Source: Trebonia sp036501515 (GTDB lineage: Bacteria > Actinomycetota > Actinomycetes > Streptosporangiales > Streptosporangiaceae). From it: a stretch of 64,000 nucleotides of DNA. Location: NCBI GenBank assembly GCA_036501515.1, contig DASYAD010000389.1, forward strand, positions 62,001-126,000, given 5' to 3'. Below the pieces are notes generated by a model. It worked only from the letters and a program-made list of their open reading frames with translations, was not told the origin of the DNA and searched no databases. Below are positions 49,301 to 57,433 of the stretch, in pieces. The translations under genes and the position numbers were made by a program. Positions within the stretch are counted from its first letter, which is position 1. Each line of letters begins with the position of its first letter.

Positions 49301-49975
49301 TCAGCGGTCGTCGCCGAAGCTGACCTCAAGGCCGGCAGCCAGGGCCTCGGCCAGCTGAAGGAGCTGGGCTCGGTCGATGACGACTCGGCTGAGGTGCTGC
49401 ACTCCGCACAGGCCGGACAAGTCATTGCCCCGCAGGTCGCAGCCCCGGTAGGCACCCGGCCCGAAGCCGGCCAGCCGCAGGTCGCAGTCGTCGAAGGCGG
49501 AACGGCCAAGATCGCATCCGCGGAATTCCGCCTCCCGAAGCGAACACCCGACAAATAGCACCGGCCCGGTGGCCCGGACACGCTCAAGCACGGCGTAGTC
49601 CAGCTTGCAGTGACTGAAGATAACGTGATTCAGGGCCACGTTCTCGAACCTGGCTCCGAGCAGCTTGCAGCCCTCGAACCGGGTTCTCGACAGCTTCCCC
49701 CCGGTCCACCGCGACCCTCCAATGTCACATCCATCGAACTCAACGCGACTGGCTTGCAGCCCCTTGAACTGGGCGGTCTCTGCGCTGACCGAGCTGACCA
49801 TGCCGTCGAGCAGCCGCATGTCCGTGAGGTCCAGGGCTCGGAAACGGCCTCCGGTCAGCACGAAACGCGAGACCGAGCCACCGGGGGTACCGAGCGATTC
49901 CACGCGGACGAGCTCTGCTTTGCCCGGAAGACCGGGAAGCTCCGCCGTTGTCTGCCGGACGGTCACCTGTGCCAT
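49301..49975 (-). CDS. Pentapeptide-repeat protein
   Basis: 224-residue protein whose middle (about residues 55-190) follows the A(D/N)LXX pentapeptide rhythm, with frequent Phe/Leu at the centre: 'FRALDLTDMRLLDG', 'RVEFDGCDIGGSRWTGGKLSRTRFEGCKLLGARFENVALN', 'EAEFRGCDLGRSAFDDCDLRLAGF', 'YRGCDLRGNDLSGL'. It should form a right-handed quadrilateral beta-helix. Some relatives mimic DNA and protect gyrase (MfpA/Qnr); nothing here proves that. ATG 49975 begins 'MAQVTVRQ'. It is divergent from the DUF6461 gene. Confidence 0.8.
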   Translation of the reverse strand: MAQVTVRQTTAELPGLPGKAELVRVESLGTPGGSVSRFVLTGGRFRALDLTDMRLLDGMVSSVSAETAQFKGLQASRVEFDGCDIGGSRWTGGKLSRTRFEGCKLLGARFENVALNHVIFSHCKLDYAVLERVRATGPVLFVGCSLREAEFRGCDLGRSAFDDCDLRLAGFGPGAYRGCDLRGNDLSGLCGVQHLSRVVIDRAQLLQLAEALAAGLEVSFGDDR

Positions 49976-50019
49976 CCCGCCACGGTAGCCTGCCTGGAAA
50001 CCGGCCGGCCGGAGGACAG

Positions 50020-50832
50020 ATGCCTGGATTGTCATGGCTGCTTCAGGGCCCCGGGGCGCGGGGCCTGCCGGGCAGCATGACGTTCGTGCGCGGCGCCGAC
50101 GAGCGGACAGTGCTCACGGGTCTCGGGGTCGACCCGGACGACGCAATGCCGCCAGCCGACCCGGAGTTCTCCTCGACGCCCGGGATCACCATCATCCGGT
50201 CCGGCGACTGGCTGGTGGCGCTGGAACAAACTGCCTGGCCGCGGGGAATCCGCCCGGACGTGCTCCGCGGGCTGTCAGCCGGTACAGAAGCCGTCGCGAT
50301 CGATGAGGACATCGCCAAGGGCAGTCACCGGCTCGCGCACGCGGCCGACGGCGAGATCGTCACCGAGGTCACCACGTCGCTGCCGCCGAGTTGGGGCGGC
50401 ACCCAGCCCGACCGCCTCCGCCCGCTGGCCGAAGAACTCGGGATGGCGCACCAGGACGGCAGTTCTTCCGACTCCGACTACGACCTGGGAGATCTCGAGA
50501 TCCTGCTTCTTATCGCCGAGACCGCTCTCGGGATTTCTCTCGACGAGGCAGACCTCAACCGTCCGCTGCTCAAGGTGCCGGACCAGCCTGCCGACCCGAC
50601 GCCCCGGCCTCGGGCAGACGCCCCGCCCGCCCCTCTGGTGAGCTCAGCGCATCTGCGCCCCCATGTGCGGAGTCTGCTCGACAGCGGCATCACCGCCGAC
50701 GCCATCGCCGCGCAAGCCGGCCCCGCACTGTCAACGAGCGCGATCAATGTCCTGCTCGGTGAGGGGAACTTCTGGGTTCCGGTCAAAATCGCCCAGCGGA
50801 TACTTGCCATCGAGGTGCCACCCGGCGGGTGA
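50020..50832 (+). CDS. DUF6461-like actinobacterial protein
   Basis: 270-residue protein. The N-terminal half resembles the DUF6461-type domain: 'WLLQ', 'SMTFVRGADERTVLTGLGVDPDDA', 'ITIIRSGDWLVALEQTAWPRGIRPDVLRGLSAGTEAVAI'. The C-terminal end ('HVRSLLDSGITADAIAAQAGPALSTSAINVLLGEGNFWVPVKIAQRILAIE') has a helix-turn-helix-like look. ATG 50020 has GGAGG five bases upstream. Function unknown; relatives are often near immunity or toxin-like genes. It faces the pentapeptide-repeat gene across a 44-base divergent promoter. Confidence 0.6.
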   Translation: MPGLSWLLQGPGARGLPGSMTFVRGADERTVLTGLGVDPDDAMPPADPEFSSTPGITIIRSGDWLVALEQTAWPRGIRPDVLRGLSAGTEAVAIDEDIAKGSHRLAHAADGEIVTEVTTSLPPSWGGTQPDRLRPLAEELGMAHQDGSSSDSDYDLGDLEILLLIAETALGISLDEADLNRPLLKVPDQPADPTPRPRADAPPAPLVSSAHLRPHVRSLLDSGITADAIAAQAGPALSTSAINVLLGEGNFWVPVKIAQRILAIEVPPGG

Positions 50833-50840
50833 GCCAGCGG

Positions 50841-51383
50841 CTATTCCCGGTCGCCGTCCTGCGAGACCAAGCGGATGGTAGCTGCGTGCCGCTGCGCCAG
50901 CGCCCGGTAGATGGCCGGGTTGTTCTCCACCCACGACCTCGCGCCCGGAGTGAGCTCGCCGGTCACCCGGGCGGGTACGCCCGCCGCTAGCATGCCGCCG
51001 GGTACGTGCATCCCCGGCGGGACTGTGGCGCCGGCCGCGACGAGCGCGCGGCGGCCGATGACGGCGCCGTCAAGGACCGTGGCACCGTTGCCGATCAGTG
51101 CCTCCGCGCCGACCCGGGCACCGTGCACCACGCACAGGTGCCCGATGGTCGCGCCTTCGCCGACCTCGGTCCCCGGATCGGGGCCGCCGTGCAGCACCGA
51201 GCCGTCCTGGACGTTGGCGCCGCGCCGGATAATCACCGGGCCGAAGTCGGCTCGGAGGACCGCGCCGTACCAGATCGACGCCTCGTCTTCCACGCGGACG
51301 TCACCGACGAGCGTAGCCGTGGGCGCGATCCAGGCAGTGGGGCTGACGGTGGGCTCAAGACCCTCATAAGAGAACAACGGCAC
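50841..51383 (-). CDS. Gamma-class carbonic anhydrase family protein
   Basis: 180-residue left-handed beta-helix protein with hexapeptide repeats ('PTATLVGDVRVEDEASIWYGAVLRADFGPVIIRRGANVQDGSVLHGG'). It has the family's Arg-Asp pair and the zinc histidines in 'VLHGG' and 'GHLCVVHGARVG'. A trimer with zinc at subunit interfaces is expected. GTG 51383 ('VPLFSYEGLEPTVSPTAWIAP') gives the usual N-terminus; upstream GTG 51398 or TTG 51413 are possible. Many bacterial members lack measurable carbonic anhydrase activity. Confidence 0.85.
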   Translation of the reverse strand: MPLFSYEGLEPTVSPTAWIAPTATLVGDVRVEDEASIWYGAVLRADFGPVIIRRGANVQDGSVLHGGPDPGTEVGEGATIGHLCVVHGARVGAEALIGNGATVLDGAVIGRRALVAAGATVPPGMHVPGGMLAAGVPARVTGELTPGARSWVENNPAIYRALAQRHAATIRLVSQDGDRE

Positions 51384-51452
51384 CAGGCAATGATGCACCA
51401 GCCATTCTGTCAACGGCGCTTCGGCGCTGCGGCAGTCGCTGCCGAAGCGTTG

Positions 51453-52322
51453 CTAGTCGAAGAGCTCGGTGACCGTCGTGGCCGTTGCGCTCTTGCGCAG
51501 CCACGCCTTGATTTGCGCGAGATCGGTCGAGGCGTTGATCCGACTGATCTGGTCCTCGGTCGGTGCGAGCCCGCGGGCCCGCAGCACCTCGACGACAGCG
51601 TCTCGCTCACCCTGGGCGATGCCCTGCTCGGTGCCCTTTTCGAGCCCCTTGCCGTAGTGCAGTTTCGCGAAAGGGGAGTAGACAGGCCAGTTGGTGGTGG
51701 TCATCAGTTCCTCCAGGATGCGGCAGGTCTCCTTCGGAGACATCGCGTATCCGTATTCGTAGTATTGCACGGCGCGTTCACCGTCGAGGGTCGACATTCC
51801 AGCGACGAATGCGCTCGCGACCGCGGGGTCGCGGCCGTGGTAGGCGACAGACAGGACGGCTAGCGAGGGGTTCGCCGCCATCTCTGCCGGATCGGTATAG
51901 GCGGGCACGGCCCCGGGACGCAGCACCCGAGCTTGGAACGAGCACCCGTTCATGCCCGTTGGTATGGGCGCGGCGAACGAGCTCGCTGTTTTCGCGTCGG
52001 GGCATAGCACCACCACGTCGACCTGACAGAGGTGGTCGAGCCAGAGCGCCGCCGCGTACATGGCCAGCTTCACCCGCTTGTCCTCGCTTGGCTCCTTCTG
52101 CGTCTCGACGACGACGGCCCTGGTGACCTGCCAGGGGGAACCGGCAAGTATCACGGTGTCGGCGATGAACTCCTTGGCCGGCCTGGTGTTGAAGACATTC
52201 GGACCGAGCCAGAGGCGGGTGCCGGCCGGCAGGTCGACGCCGGCCAGGCGGACGATCTCCGCCGTGGCTGCGATGTCGTCCTTGAATAGATCATTGGGAG
52301 TGTCGTGCCATGGACTGGGCAT
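51453..52322 (-). CDS. Rpn/PD-(D/E)XK nuclease-like (transposase_31-type) protein, full length
   Basis: 289-residue protein of the widespread actinobacterial 'MPSPWHDTPNDLF' family. A nuclease-like core has 'SPWQVTRAVVVETQKEPSEDKR' with Glu-x-Gln-Lys as the E-x-K/Q catalytic strand, preceded by an Asp in 'FIADTVIL'. Then come 'VDVVVLCPDAKTASSF' and a C-terminal helical tail 'GLEKGTEQGIAQGERDAVVEVLRARGL...DLAQIKAWLRKSATATTVTELFD'. Related Rpn proteins nick DNA and promote RecA-independent recombination; function here is inferred. A shorter, core-deleted relative lies at 19878-20501. Confidence 0.75.
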   Translation of the reverse strand: MPSPWHDTPNDLFKDDIAATAEIVRLAGVDLPAGTRLWLGPNVFNTRPAKEFIADTVILAGSPWQVTRAVVVETQKEPSEDKRVKLAMYAAALWLDHLCQVDVVVLCPDAKTASSFAAPIPTGMNGCSFQARVLRPGAVPAYTDPAEMAANPSLAVLSVAYHGRDPAVASAFVAGMSTLDGERAVQYYEYGYAMSPKETCRILEELMTTTNWPVYSPFAKLHYGKGLEKGTEQGIAQGERDAVVEVLRARGLAPTEDQISRINASTDLAQIKAWLRKSATATTVTELFD

Positions 52323-52379
52323 GGACAGAATTTATCGCAATAACTATCGATTTAGCACTCTATTTTAGAATAAATTAGA

Positions 52380-52399
52380 ACTGGCAAGCGATTGCCAGT
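52380..52399. terminator. Perfect 8-bp hairpin with GCGA tetraloop
   Basis: ACTGGCAA-GCGA-TTGCCAGT forms an uninterrupted stem with a GNRA tetraloop in the AT-rich intergenic region between the divergent Rpn-like and dimeric-barrel genes. It could be a terminator, an operator or an RNA stem; nothing more can be supported. Confidence 0.4.
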
Positions 52400-52548
52400 C
52401 GCAAAATTGCGTTAGGCGGAAATACCTGCGGCAGGGCAGGCCGGAGTGCGATGGACGCTTGCATAGGCGGCGGATTGCGGGTACCGATAGCAACGTTCGT
52501 TGATACACGAGTGCTCGCTGATACGGCGAGCTGACGGAAGGTTCACCG

Positions 52549-52851
52549 ATGAGCCACCAGTACAGCCTGATCATCTACACCAGCCCGGTCGAAGGGCGCG
52601 AGGATGATTTCAACGCCTGGTACGACGGCGTCCACCTGGCGGAATTCTCGGCCCTGCCCGGCGTCATCAGCGCACGCAGGTTCAAGGTCACCGACGGCAA
52701 GCCGGCTGCTTACGCCGCGATCTACGAGATCAGCTCCACGCCGAAGGAGGTGCTCGGGGCGATGAACGCCGCCATCAAGGACGGCAGCATGCACATGAGC
52801 GACGCGATCGACCTGAGCTCGGTCGTCACGACCGCACTCGAGCCGCGCTAA
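52549..52851 (+). CDS. EthD/DUF4286-like dimeric alpha/beta-barrel protein
   Basis: 100-residue protein: 'YSLIIYTSPVEGREDDFNAWYDGVHLAEFSALPGVISARRFKVTDG' matches the small ferredoxin-like dimeric-barrel pattern (N-x-W-Y-x-x-x-H near the start), seen in DUF4286 and EthD-like proteins that isomerise or cyclise ketones. ATG 52549 has GGAAGG upstream. Function unknown. It precedes the convergent SDR gene. Confidence 0.65.
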   Translation: MSHQYSLIIYTSPVEGREDDFNAWYDGVHLAEFSALPGVISARRFKVTDGKPAAYAAIYEISSTPKEVLGAMNAAIKDGSMHMSDAIDLSSVVTTALEPR

Positions 52852-52959
52852 CGGCAGCCGCCCGCGGGCTGGCGCGTCCAGCCCGCGGCTGACGGCGGGC
52901 CGCAGGCAGACTGAGCAGCCGCAGCGGCCAAGGCCGTGCCGCTGACGGCCTAGCTCTTG

Positions 52960-53766
52960 TCAGTAGTAGACCGGACCGGGCACGCCGCCGCCGACGCTGA
53001 TCGCGTCCCCGTTGATCGCCACGCTCTTGGGTGAGGCGAGGAAGGTCACCACGGCGGCCACCTCGTCGGCCGTCACCAGCCGGCCGATGGAGACCGAGGC
53101 GGCCAGCCGCTGCTCAATCTCGGCCGCCGTGACTCCGGCGCGCTCCGCCCGCTGGGCGAGGATCTCGGGTGTCTTCTCGGTCACGGTGACGCCCGGGTGC
53201 ACGACCGTGACGTTGATCCCGTGGTGGCCGAGTTCGTCGGCCAGGTTCTTGGTCGCCGCCGCGACCGCCACGTTCCGTACGGTGCCGGTGATCGCGCCCG
53301 ATGACCGCGCCGCGAGCCCGCTGACGTTGATGATCCGGCCCCAGCCGTTGGCCTTCATCGATCCCGCGACCGCGCGGGCGCACCGGAGGTACCCGAGCAC
53401 CTTCACGTTGACCTGTTCGATGAACTCGGCCTCGTCGAACGCCTCGATGCCGACGACGGCGCCGGTGTTCGGCCGGGCGGCGGAATTGACCAGGATGTCG
53501 ACGCCGCCGAAGGCGGCCGCGACGTCCGCCGCCATGTGCCCGACCGCGTGGTCGTCCCCGGTGTCGCAGCTCACCGTGATCACCCGTCCGGCCGCCAGCC
53601 CGCCGGCTTCCTCGACCGCGATCTTGGCGGCCGCGAGCACCCCGGCATCCCGCGCCACCAGCGCCACGTGCGCACCCTCGGCCGACAGGGCCTTCGCGAC
53701 CGCGAGTCCGATACCCCGGCTGCCGCCGGTGACGACCGCCCGCTTGCCAACAAGCTCAAGATCCAC
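52960..53766 (-). CDS. SDR-family protein lacking the catalytic tyrosine
   Basis: 268-residue Rossmann-fold protein with TGGSRGIG, 'VDILVNSAARPN' (NSA in place of NNA) and 'IINVSGLAARSSG' (Ser retained). Where Tyr-x-x-x-Lys is expected it reads 'RNVAVAAATKNLADELG', so Lys is kept but Tyr is replaced by Ala. 'GINVTVVHPGVTVTEKTPE' and 'INGDAISVGGGVPG' complete the fold. GTG 53766 ('VDLELVGKRAVVTGG') is the typical SDR start; ATG 53820 would add 18 charged residues. The protein may use another base or act non-catalytically. Confidence 0.8.
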   Translation of the reverse strand: MDLELVGKRAVVTGGSRGIGLAVAKALSAEGAHVALVARDAGVLAAAKIAVEEAGGLAAGRVITVSCDTGDDHAVGHMAADVAAAFGGVDILVNSAARPNTGAVVGIEAFDEAEFIEQVNVKVLGYLRCARAVAGSMKANGWGRIINVSGLAARSSGAITGTVRNVAVAAATKNLADELGHHGINVTVVHPGVTVTEKTPEILAQRAERAGVTAAEIEQRLAASVSIGRLVTADEVAAVVTFLASPKSVAINGDAISVGGGVPGPVYY

Positions 53767-54002
53767 GTCGCCGATCTTCTCATTCCGCCCGACGCGCCGC
53801 AGCCGCTCCTCGTCTCTCATGTGGTGAGCCTGGCCACGAACAGCGGACGCGATGTCGAAACGATCGCCCGCCGGCGTAGCGTTTCATGGACAGCCGGCCT
53901 CGCCCGGCCGCTCCCGGCGACGGGACAACCGCGGCCGCCGGGTGCGGCGCAGTGACGGCCGCGCTCAGCCAAGCCCGGCCGGCGAGCGAACGGAGGAGCG
54001 CC

Positions 54003-54896
54003 GTGCCAGTCCTCGATGGTGTCATCGCCGCCTTGATCACCCCCGTCGACCGGGCGGGGCGGGTGGACCACGGAGCGCTCAGGCAGCTGGTCGAACGGTT
54101 GCTGAGCCGGGGCGTGACCGGTATCAGCCCGCTGGGCTCGACCGGCGAGGGGTACAGTCTCGAACTCGGCCAGCGGCTCGCGGTGGTGGACACCGTCGCG
54201 GCGTCGGTGCCGGCCGGCACGCCGGTCATCCCCGGGGTGTTCCCGCACAACCACGAACAGGGGGGCGCGGAGATCGCCGCCTACGCCGGTCACGGCGCCA
54301 CGGCCGTGCTCGCGGCGCCGCCGGCCTACTACCCGCTGACGGCGGATGAGCAGCGCGGGTACTTCGCCCGGCTGGCCGACGCGGCCGCGCTGCCCCTGGT
54401 CATCTACAACATCCCCGTCTACACCAAGATCGTCATCGACCCGGGCGTTGCCGCCGCGCTGGCCGCGCACCCGATGGTCGCCGGGCTCAAAGACTCGGGC
54501 AGGAACCTTGACTACGGGGCCCGGCTGCTCGACGCGGTGACCGCGGCAGGTCCTGACGCCGCCCGCTTCTCCGTGCTCACCGGGTTCGACTCGATGCTGG
54601 TGAGCTACCTGCTGGCCGGCGCGCGCGGCACGATCTGCGCCAACGCCAACGTGGTGCCCGAGGTGGTCCGCGCCGCCTACGACGCGGTCCTGGCCGGCAA
54701 GCTCGACGAGGCGCTGCGTCACGAGGGCAGGCTCCGTGCGGTGCAGGGAGTTCTCGGCGGGGCGCCCGGGGCGTACAAGGCGGCGGTCGCCGCCGCCGGC
54801 ACGGGGGAGCGGTGGCTCGTTCCGCCCCGGCTGGCGCTCACCGAGGTGGAGAACGCCCGCTTGGTCGACCAGCTGACGGCCCTCGACGTGCTCTGA
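54003..54896 (+). CDS. Dihydrodipicolinate synthase-family aldolase
   Basis: 297-residue DapA/NAL superfamily TIM-barrel lyase. Landmarks are 'GSTGEGYSL' (the family's G-T-T/S-G-E), Tyr in 'LVIYNIPVYT' and the Schiff-base Lys in 'VAGLKDSGRN'. The ending and isolated context do not fit true lysine-pathway DapA, so it is more likely a sugar-acid or 2-keto acid aldolase such as KDG aldolase-like. GTG 54003 with GGAGG upstream is chosen. The divergent neighbour is the Tyr-less SDR. Confidence 0.8.
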   Translation: MPVLDGVIAALITPVDRAGRVDHGALRQLVERLLSRGVTGISPLGSTGEGYSLELGQRLAVVDTVAASVPAGTPVIPGVFPHNHEQGGAEIAAYAGHGATAVLAAPPAYYPLTADEQRGYFARLADAAALPLVIYNIPVYTKIVIDPGVAAALAAHPMVAGLKDSGRNLDYGARLLDAVTAAGPDAARFSVLTGFDSMLVSYLLAGARGTICANANVVPEVVRAAYDAVLAGKLDEALRHEGRLRAVQGVLGGAPGAYKAAVAAAGTGERWLVPPRLALTEVENARLVDQLTALDVL

Positions 54897-55000
54897 CTCC
54901 GTACCGCGGGCGATGAGCGCGCGGTGAGGGTTAGGGACGGAGGTTCGCGGTAGCTGACTAGGACCCCAACTCGCGAGCACCAGAAGAGAGGTTGATCGTC

Positions 55001-55558
55001 ATGGTCTCCTACACCGTTCCCGGCATGAAGTCGGGCAACGCCGAACGGGTCAACAAGCTGCTGCAGGAGCGGCTCAACTCGCTCAACGATCTCGCCCTGA
55101 CGCTCAAGCACGTGCACTGGAACGTCACCGGGCCGAACTTCATCGCCGTCCACACCATGCTCGACCCGCAGGTGGAGGCCGTCCGCGCGATGGCCGACGA
55201 GACCGCGGAGCGGATCGCGGCGCTGGGCGGTTCACCCGTCGGCACCCCGGGAGCGCTCGTTGCCCAGCGCGACTGGGACGACTACTCCATCGGCCGGGCC
55301 GACGCCATCGCGCACCTCGGTGCCCTCGACGTCGTGTACTCGGGAATCATCGAGGCGCACCGGGCCGGCATCGACACCACCGAGGAACTCGACCTGGTCA
55401 CGCAGGACATGCTGATCGGCCAGGCCCGCCAGCTCGAGGAGTTCCACTGGTTCGTCCGCGCGCACCTGGAGTCGGCGGACGGCAGGCTCAGCACGGCCGG
55501 CGCCACGACCGAGAACTCGGCCGCCAAGCGCGCCAGGAAGACCGCCAAAACCCGGTAA
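55001..55558 (+). CDS. dps: Dps-family DNA-binding/ferroxidase protein
   Basis: 185-residue ferritin-like protein forming dodecamers that store iron and protect DNA from peroxide. Ferroxidase residues are in 'TLKHVHWNVTGPNFIAVHTMLDPQVEAVRAMADETAERI' (His, His, Asp, Glu). The C-terminal tail, 'AAKRARKTAKTR', is Lys/Arg-rich and may bind DNA, as in mycobacterial Dps. ATG 55001 ('MVSYTVPG') is preferred over TTG 54992, with AGAGAGG upstream. Probably stress-induced; no operator recognised. Confidence 0.9.
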   Translation: MVSYTVPGMKSGNAERVNKLLQERLNSLNDLALTLKHVHWNVTGPNFIAVHTMLDPQVEAVRAMADETAERIAALGGSPVGTPGALVAQRDWDDYSIGRADAIAHLGALDVVYSGIIEAHRAGIDTTEELDLVTQDMLIGQARQLEEFHWFVRAHLESADGRLSTAGATTENSAAKRARKTAKTR

Positions 55559-55591
55559 CCCGAATCCGGCAGCGTCACGCCGCGGCCGCGG

Positions 55592-56632
55592 CTAGCCCGC
55601 CGCCGCGGCCGCGGCGGTGAGCAGCTCGGCCGCGGACGACTGACGGCTGGCGTCCGCCTTGTCGAACGGCCCGCTCCAGCGCACCCCGAACTGGCCGGCC
55701 GCGTTCCTCGACCTGGACCACGCGGAATCGGCGTTGGCAAGCAGGAACGCCCGGTACGCGGGCCGGTTCTCGCTGCGCAGCAGCTGGTGCAGGTAGCGGA
55801 CGAAGATGCCCTTGAACTGGGTCTGGTCGCCGTCGCAGCCGGACGGCTCGCTCGGCTCCTCGAGGATGCCGGCCGGGCTGGTCAGGCTGCCAAGCGCGGC
55901 ATCCGCGATGACCTGCGCCTGGCGCAGGTAGCCGCCGTCACCGCTGATCTCGTGCAGCGCGCTGAGCCCGCCGAGGATCACGCCCTGGTTGTAGGTCCAG
56001 GTCGTGCCGTTGTTGCTGACGCAGCGCGCGGTAAGTCCGTCGCTGACAAGGCCAGCGGGGCCGATCATTCCGCTCGCGTGCAGCCACTCCCATTCGCGCA
56101 GTGCCCAGTCCAGGTACTCGCGGCGAGCGGGCACCCGCTGGAACAGCAGCGCGGCGAGCAGCAGGAACAGCTCGTTGGTGATCGCGTTCTTGTAGCCGCG
56201 TTTCTCGTTCCACCACAGCCCGCCGCCGCAGTTGCTGTCCCAGCCGGCCAGGTTGTGCGTGAACACCGCCTCGGCTGCGGCGAGGTACCGGGTGTCCGCG
56301 GTCAGGTCGTAGGCGGCCACCCAGGCGAGCGCCCACCAGCCGTTGTCGTCGAAGAACGTGTTGGTAAAGCCGGCGTGCCGCCGCTGCGCACGCCTGAACG
56401 TGGTGTCGATGACCCCCAGGTACGCCACGTCCCCGCTGACCTGCATGTACCGGATCACTGCGGTGAGCGCGTTGGCGGCGTTCCACCAGCCGGTCGTACG
56501 CCACAGTCCGCTGCGCGGCGAGTACCAGCGCTGCAGCACGCTGACGGCGTCCGCCGCTCTGGCGCGGTAGTCCGCCGCCGCTCCCGTGGCCCGCGCCCCG
56601 TCGTCAGGCGCCGTCGGCTGCTCCTCCTGCAT
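55592..56632 (-). CDS. Glycoside hydrolase family 76-like protein (alpha-1,6-mannanase type)
   Basis: 346-residue (alpha/alpha)6-barrel hydrolase. 'FFDDNGWWALAWVAAYDLT' contains the adjacent catalytic Asp pair of GH76. 'NCGGGLWWNEKRGYKNAITNELFLLLAALL' and 'TWTYNQGVILGGLSAL' are strongly conserved blocks. No signal peptide is seen from ATG 56632, so the enzyme may be cytoplasmic or use a start not recognised here. GH76 enzymes cut alpha-1,6-mannan or phosphatidylinositol-mannoside-like glycans. The start lies inside the end of lspA (29-base overlap). Confidence 0.85.
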   Translation of the reverse strand: MQEEQPTAPDDGARATGAAADYRARAADAVSVLQRWYSPRSGLWRTTGWWNAANALTAVIRYMQVSGDVAYLGVIDTTFRRAQRRHAGFTNTFFDDNGWWALAWVAAYDLTADTRYLAAAEAVFTHNLAGWDSNCGGGLWWNEKRGYKNAITNELFLLLAALLFQRVPARREYLDWALREWEWLHASGMIGPAGLVSDGLTARCVSNNGTTWTYNQGVILGGLSALHEISGDGGYLRQAQVIADAALGSLTSPAGILEEPSEPSGCDGDQTQFKGIFVRYLHQLLRSENRPAYRAFLLANADSAWSRSRNAAGQFGVRWSGPFDKADASRQSSAAELLTAAAAAAG

Positions 56633-57302
56633 CGGCCTGCCCGCTCTCCTCTCCGTCGCCCGCCCGCCCGGCGGCTCCCGCCCGTGCGCGCCCGGCGGCC
56701 CCGGCCCTCGTGCGCCCGGCGGCTCCGGCTCTCGTGCGCCCGGCGGCCCGGGCCGCCGGCGACCGGCCGTGCCACAGCCAGCCGCCCGCCGCGAGCAGCA
56801 CGCCGCCCCGCAGCCAGACATCGGCCAGGTTGAACGTCGGGCCGTAGAACGACAGGTGTACCCAGTCGATGACACCGCCGTGCAAGACGCCAGGGGAGCG
56901 GGTCAGCCGGTCGATGAGGTTGCCCGCCGCACCCGCCGCGGCGAACGCGGCCCCGGCCCGTTCCGCGGTGCTGGCGGCACGCGCTGCCCAGGTGCCGAGC
57001 AGGATCACGCCGATCACCGTCACCACGGCGATCAGCGGCTCGTAGCGGGCCCCAAGACCGAACGACGCGCCGTGGTTGACCACGAGTCGCAGCCGGACCA
57101 GGCCCCCGCCGACGGCGATGTCACGCCCGCCGGAGAGCCTGGCCGTCGCCCACGCCTTGGTTCCCGCGTCGACCGCGAGGGCGGCCAGTGCGATGACCGC
57201 GCACCACAGTGCGCCGCTGGTCAGCGGGCAGCGCTCGCCGCGTTCCCCTGGCCAGGTCCTTGTCGCCTTCGCGCGGTATGCCACCGAACGAGTGTCCCGC
57301 AC
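56604..57302 (-). CDS. lspA: Signal peptidase II (lipoprotein) with repeat-derived C-terminal tail
   Basis: Membrane aspartyl peptidase that removes lipoprotein signal peptides. Four hydrophobic segments are present. Conserved motifs are 'VVNHGASFGLG', the catalytic Asp in 'AAGNLIDRLTRS' and the second in 'GPTFNLADVWLRGG'. The core ends near residue 175. The remaining ~55 residues are an Ala/Gly/Arg tail built from an 8-residue unit (AAGRTRAG type) and encoded by a 24-bp tandem repeat. The start is GTG 57302. Being distant from the usual lspA neighbours (rluD, ileS) suggests a second, accessory copy. Confidence 0.85.
   Translation of the reverse strand: MRDTRSVAYRAKATRTWPGERGERCPLTSGALWCAVIALAALAVDAGTKAWATARLSGGRDIAVGGGLVRLRLVVNHGASFGLGARYEPLIAVVTVIGVILLGTWAARAASTAERAGAAFAAAGAAGNLIDRLTRSPGVLHGGVIDWVHLSFYGPTFNLADVWLRGGVLLAAGGWLWHGRSPAARAAGRTRAGAAGRTRAGAAGRARAGAAGRAGDGEESGQADAGGAADGA
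56665..56752. repeat. 24-bp tandem repeat in the lspA 3' region
   Basis: Units beginning CGCCCGGCGGC start at 56665, 56689, 56713 and 56737 (exact period 24, about 3.7 copies). It is in frame in lspA and adds an octapeptide per unit. It lies just upstream of the GH76 start. Confidence 0.9.
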
Positions 57303-57433
57303 CAGGCCCCGGGCCGCGCAGCCGGCTGCGCCCCGCCCGCCGGCTGCGCCCGCCCGCCGCCTGCGCCCGCCCGCCCGCCGGCTGCGCGGCGGCCGGTACC
57401 AGGGCGGCTACGTCCCTGGCACCGGCCGTGCGG

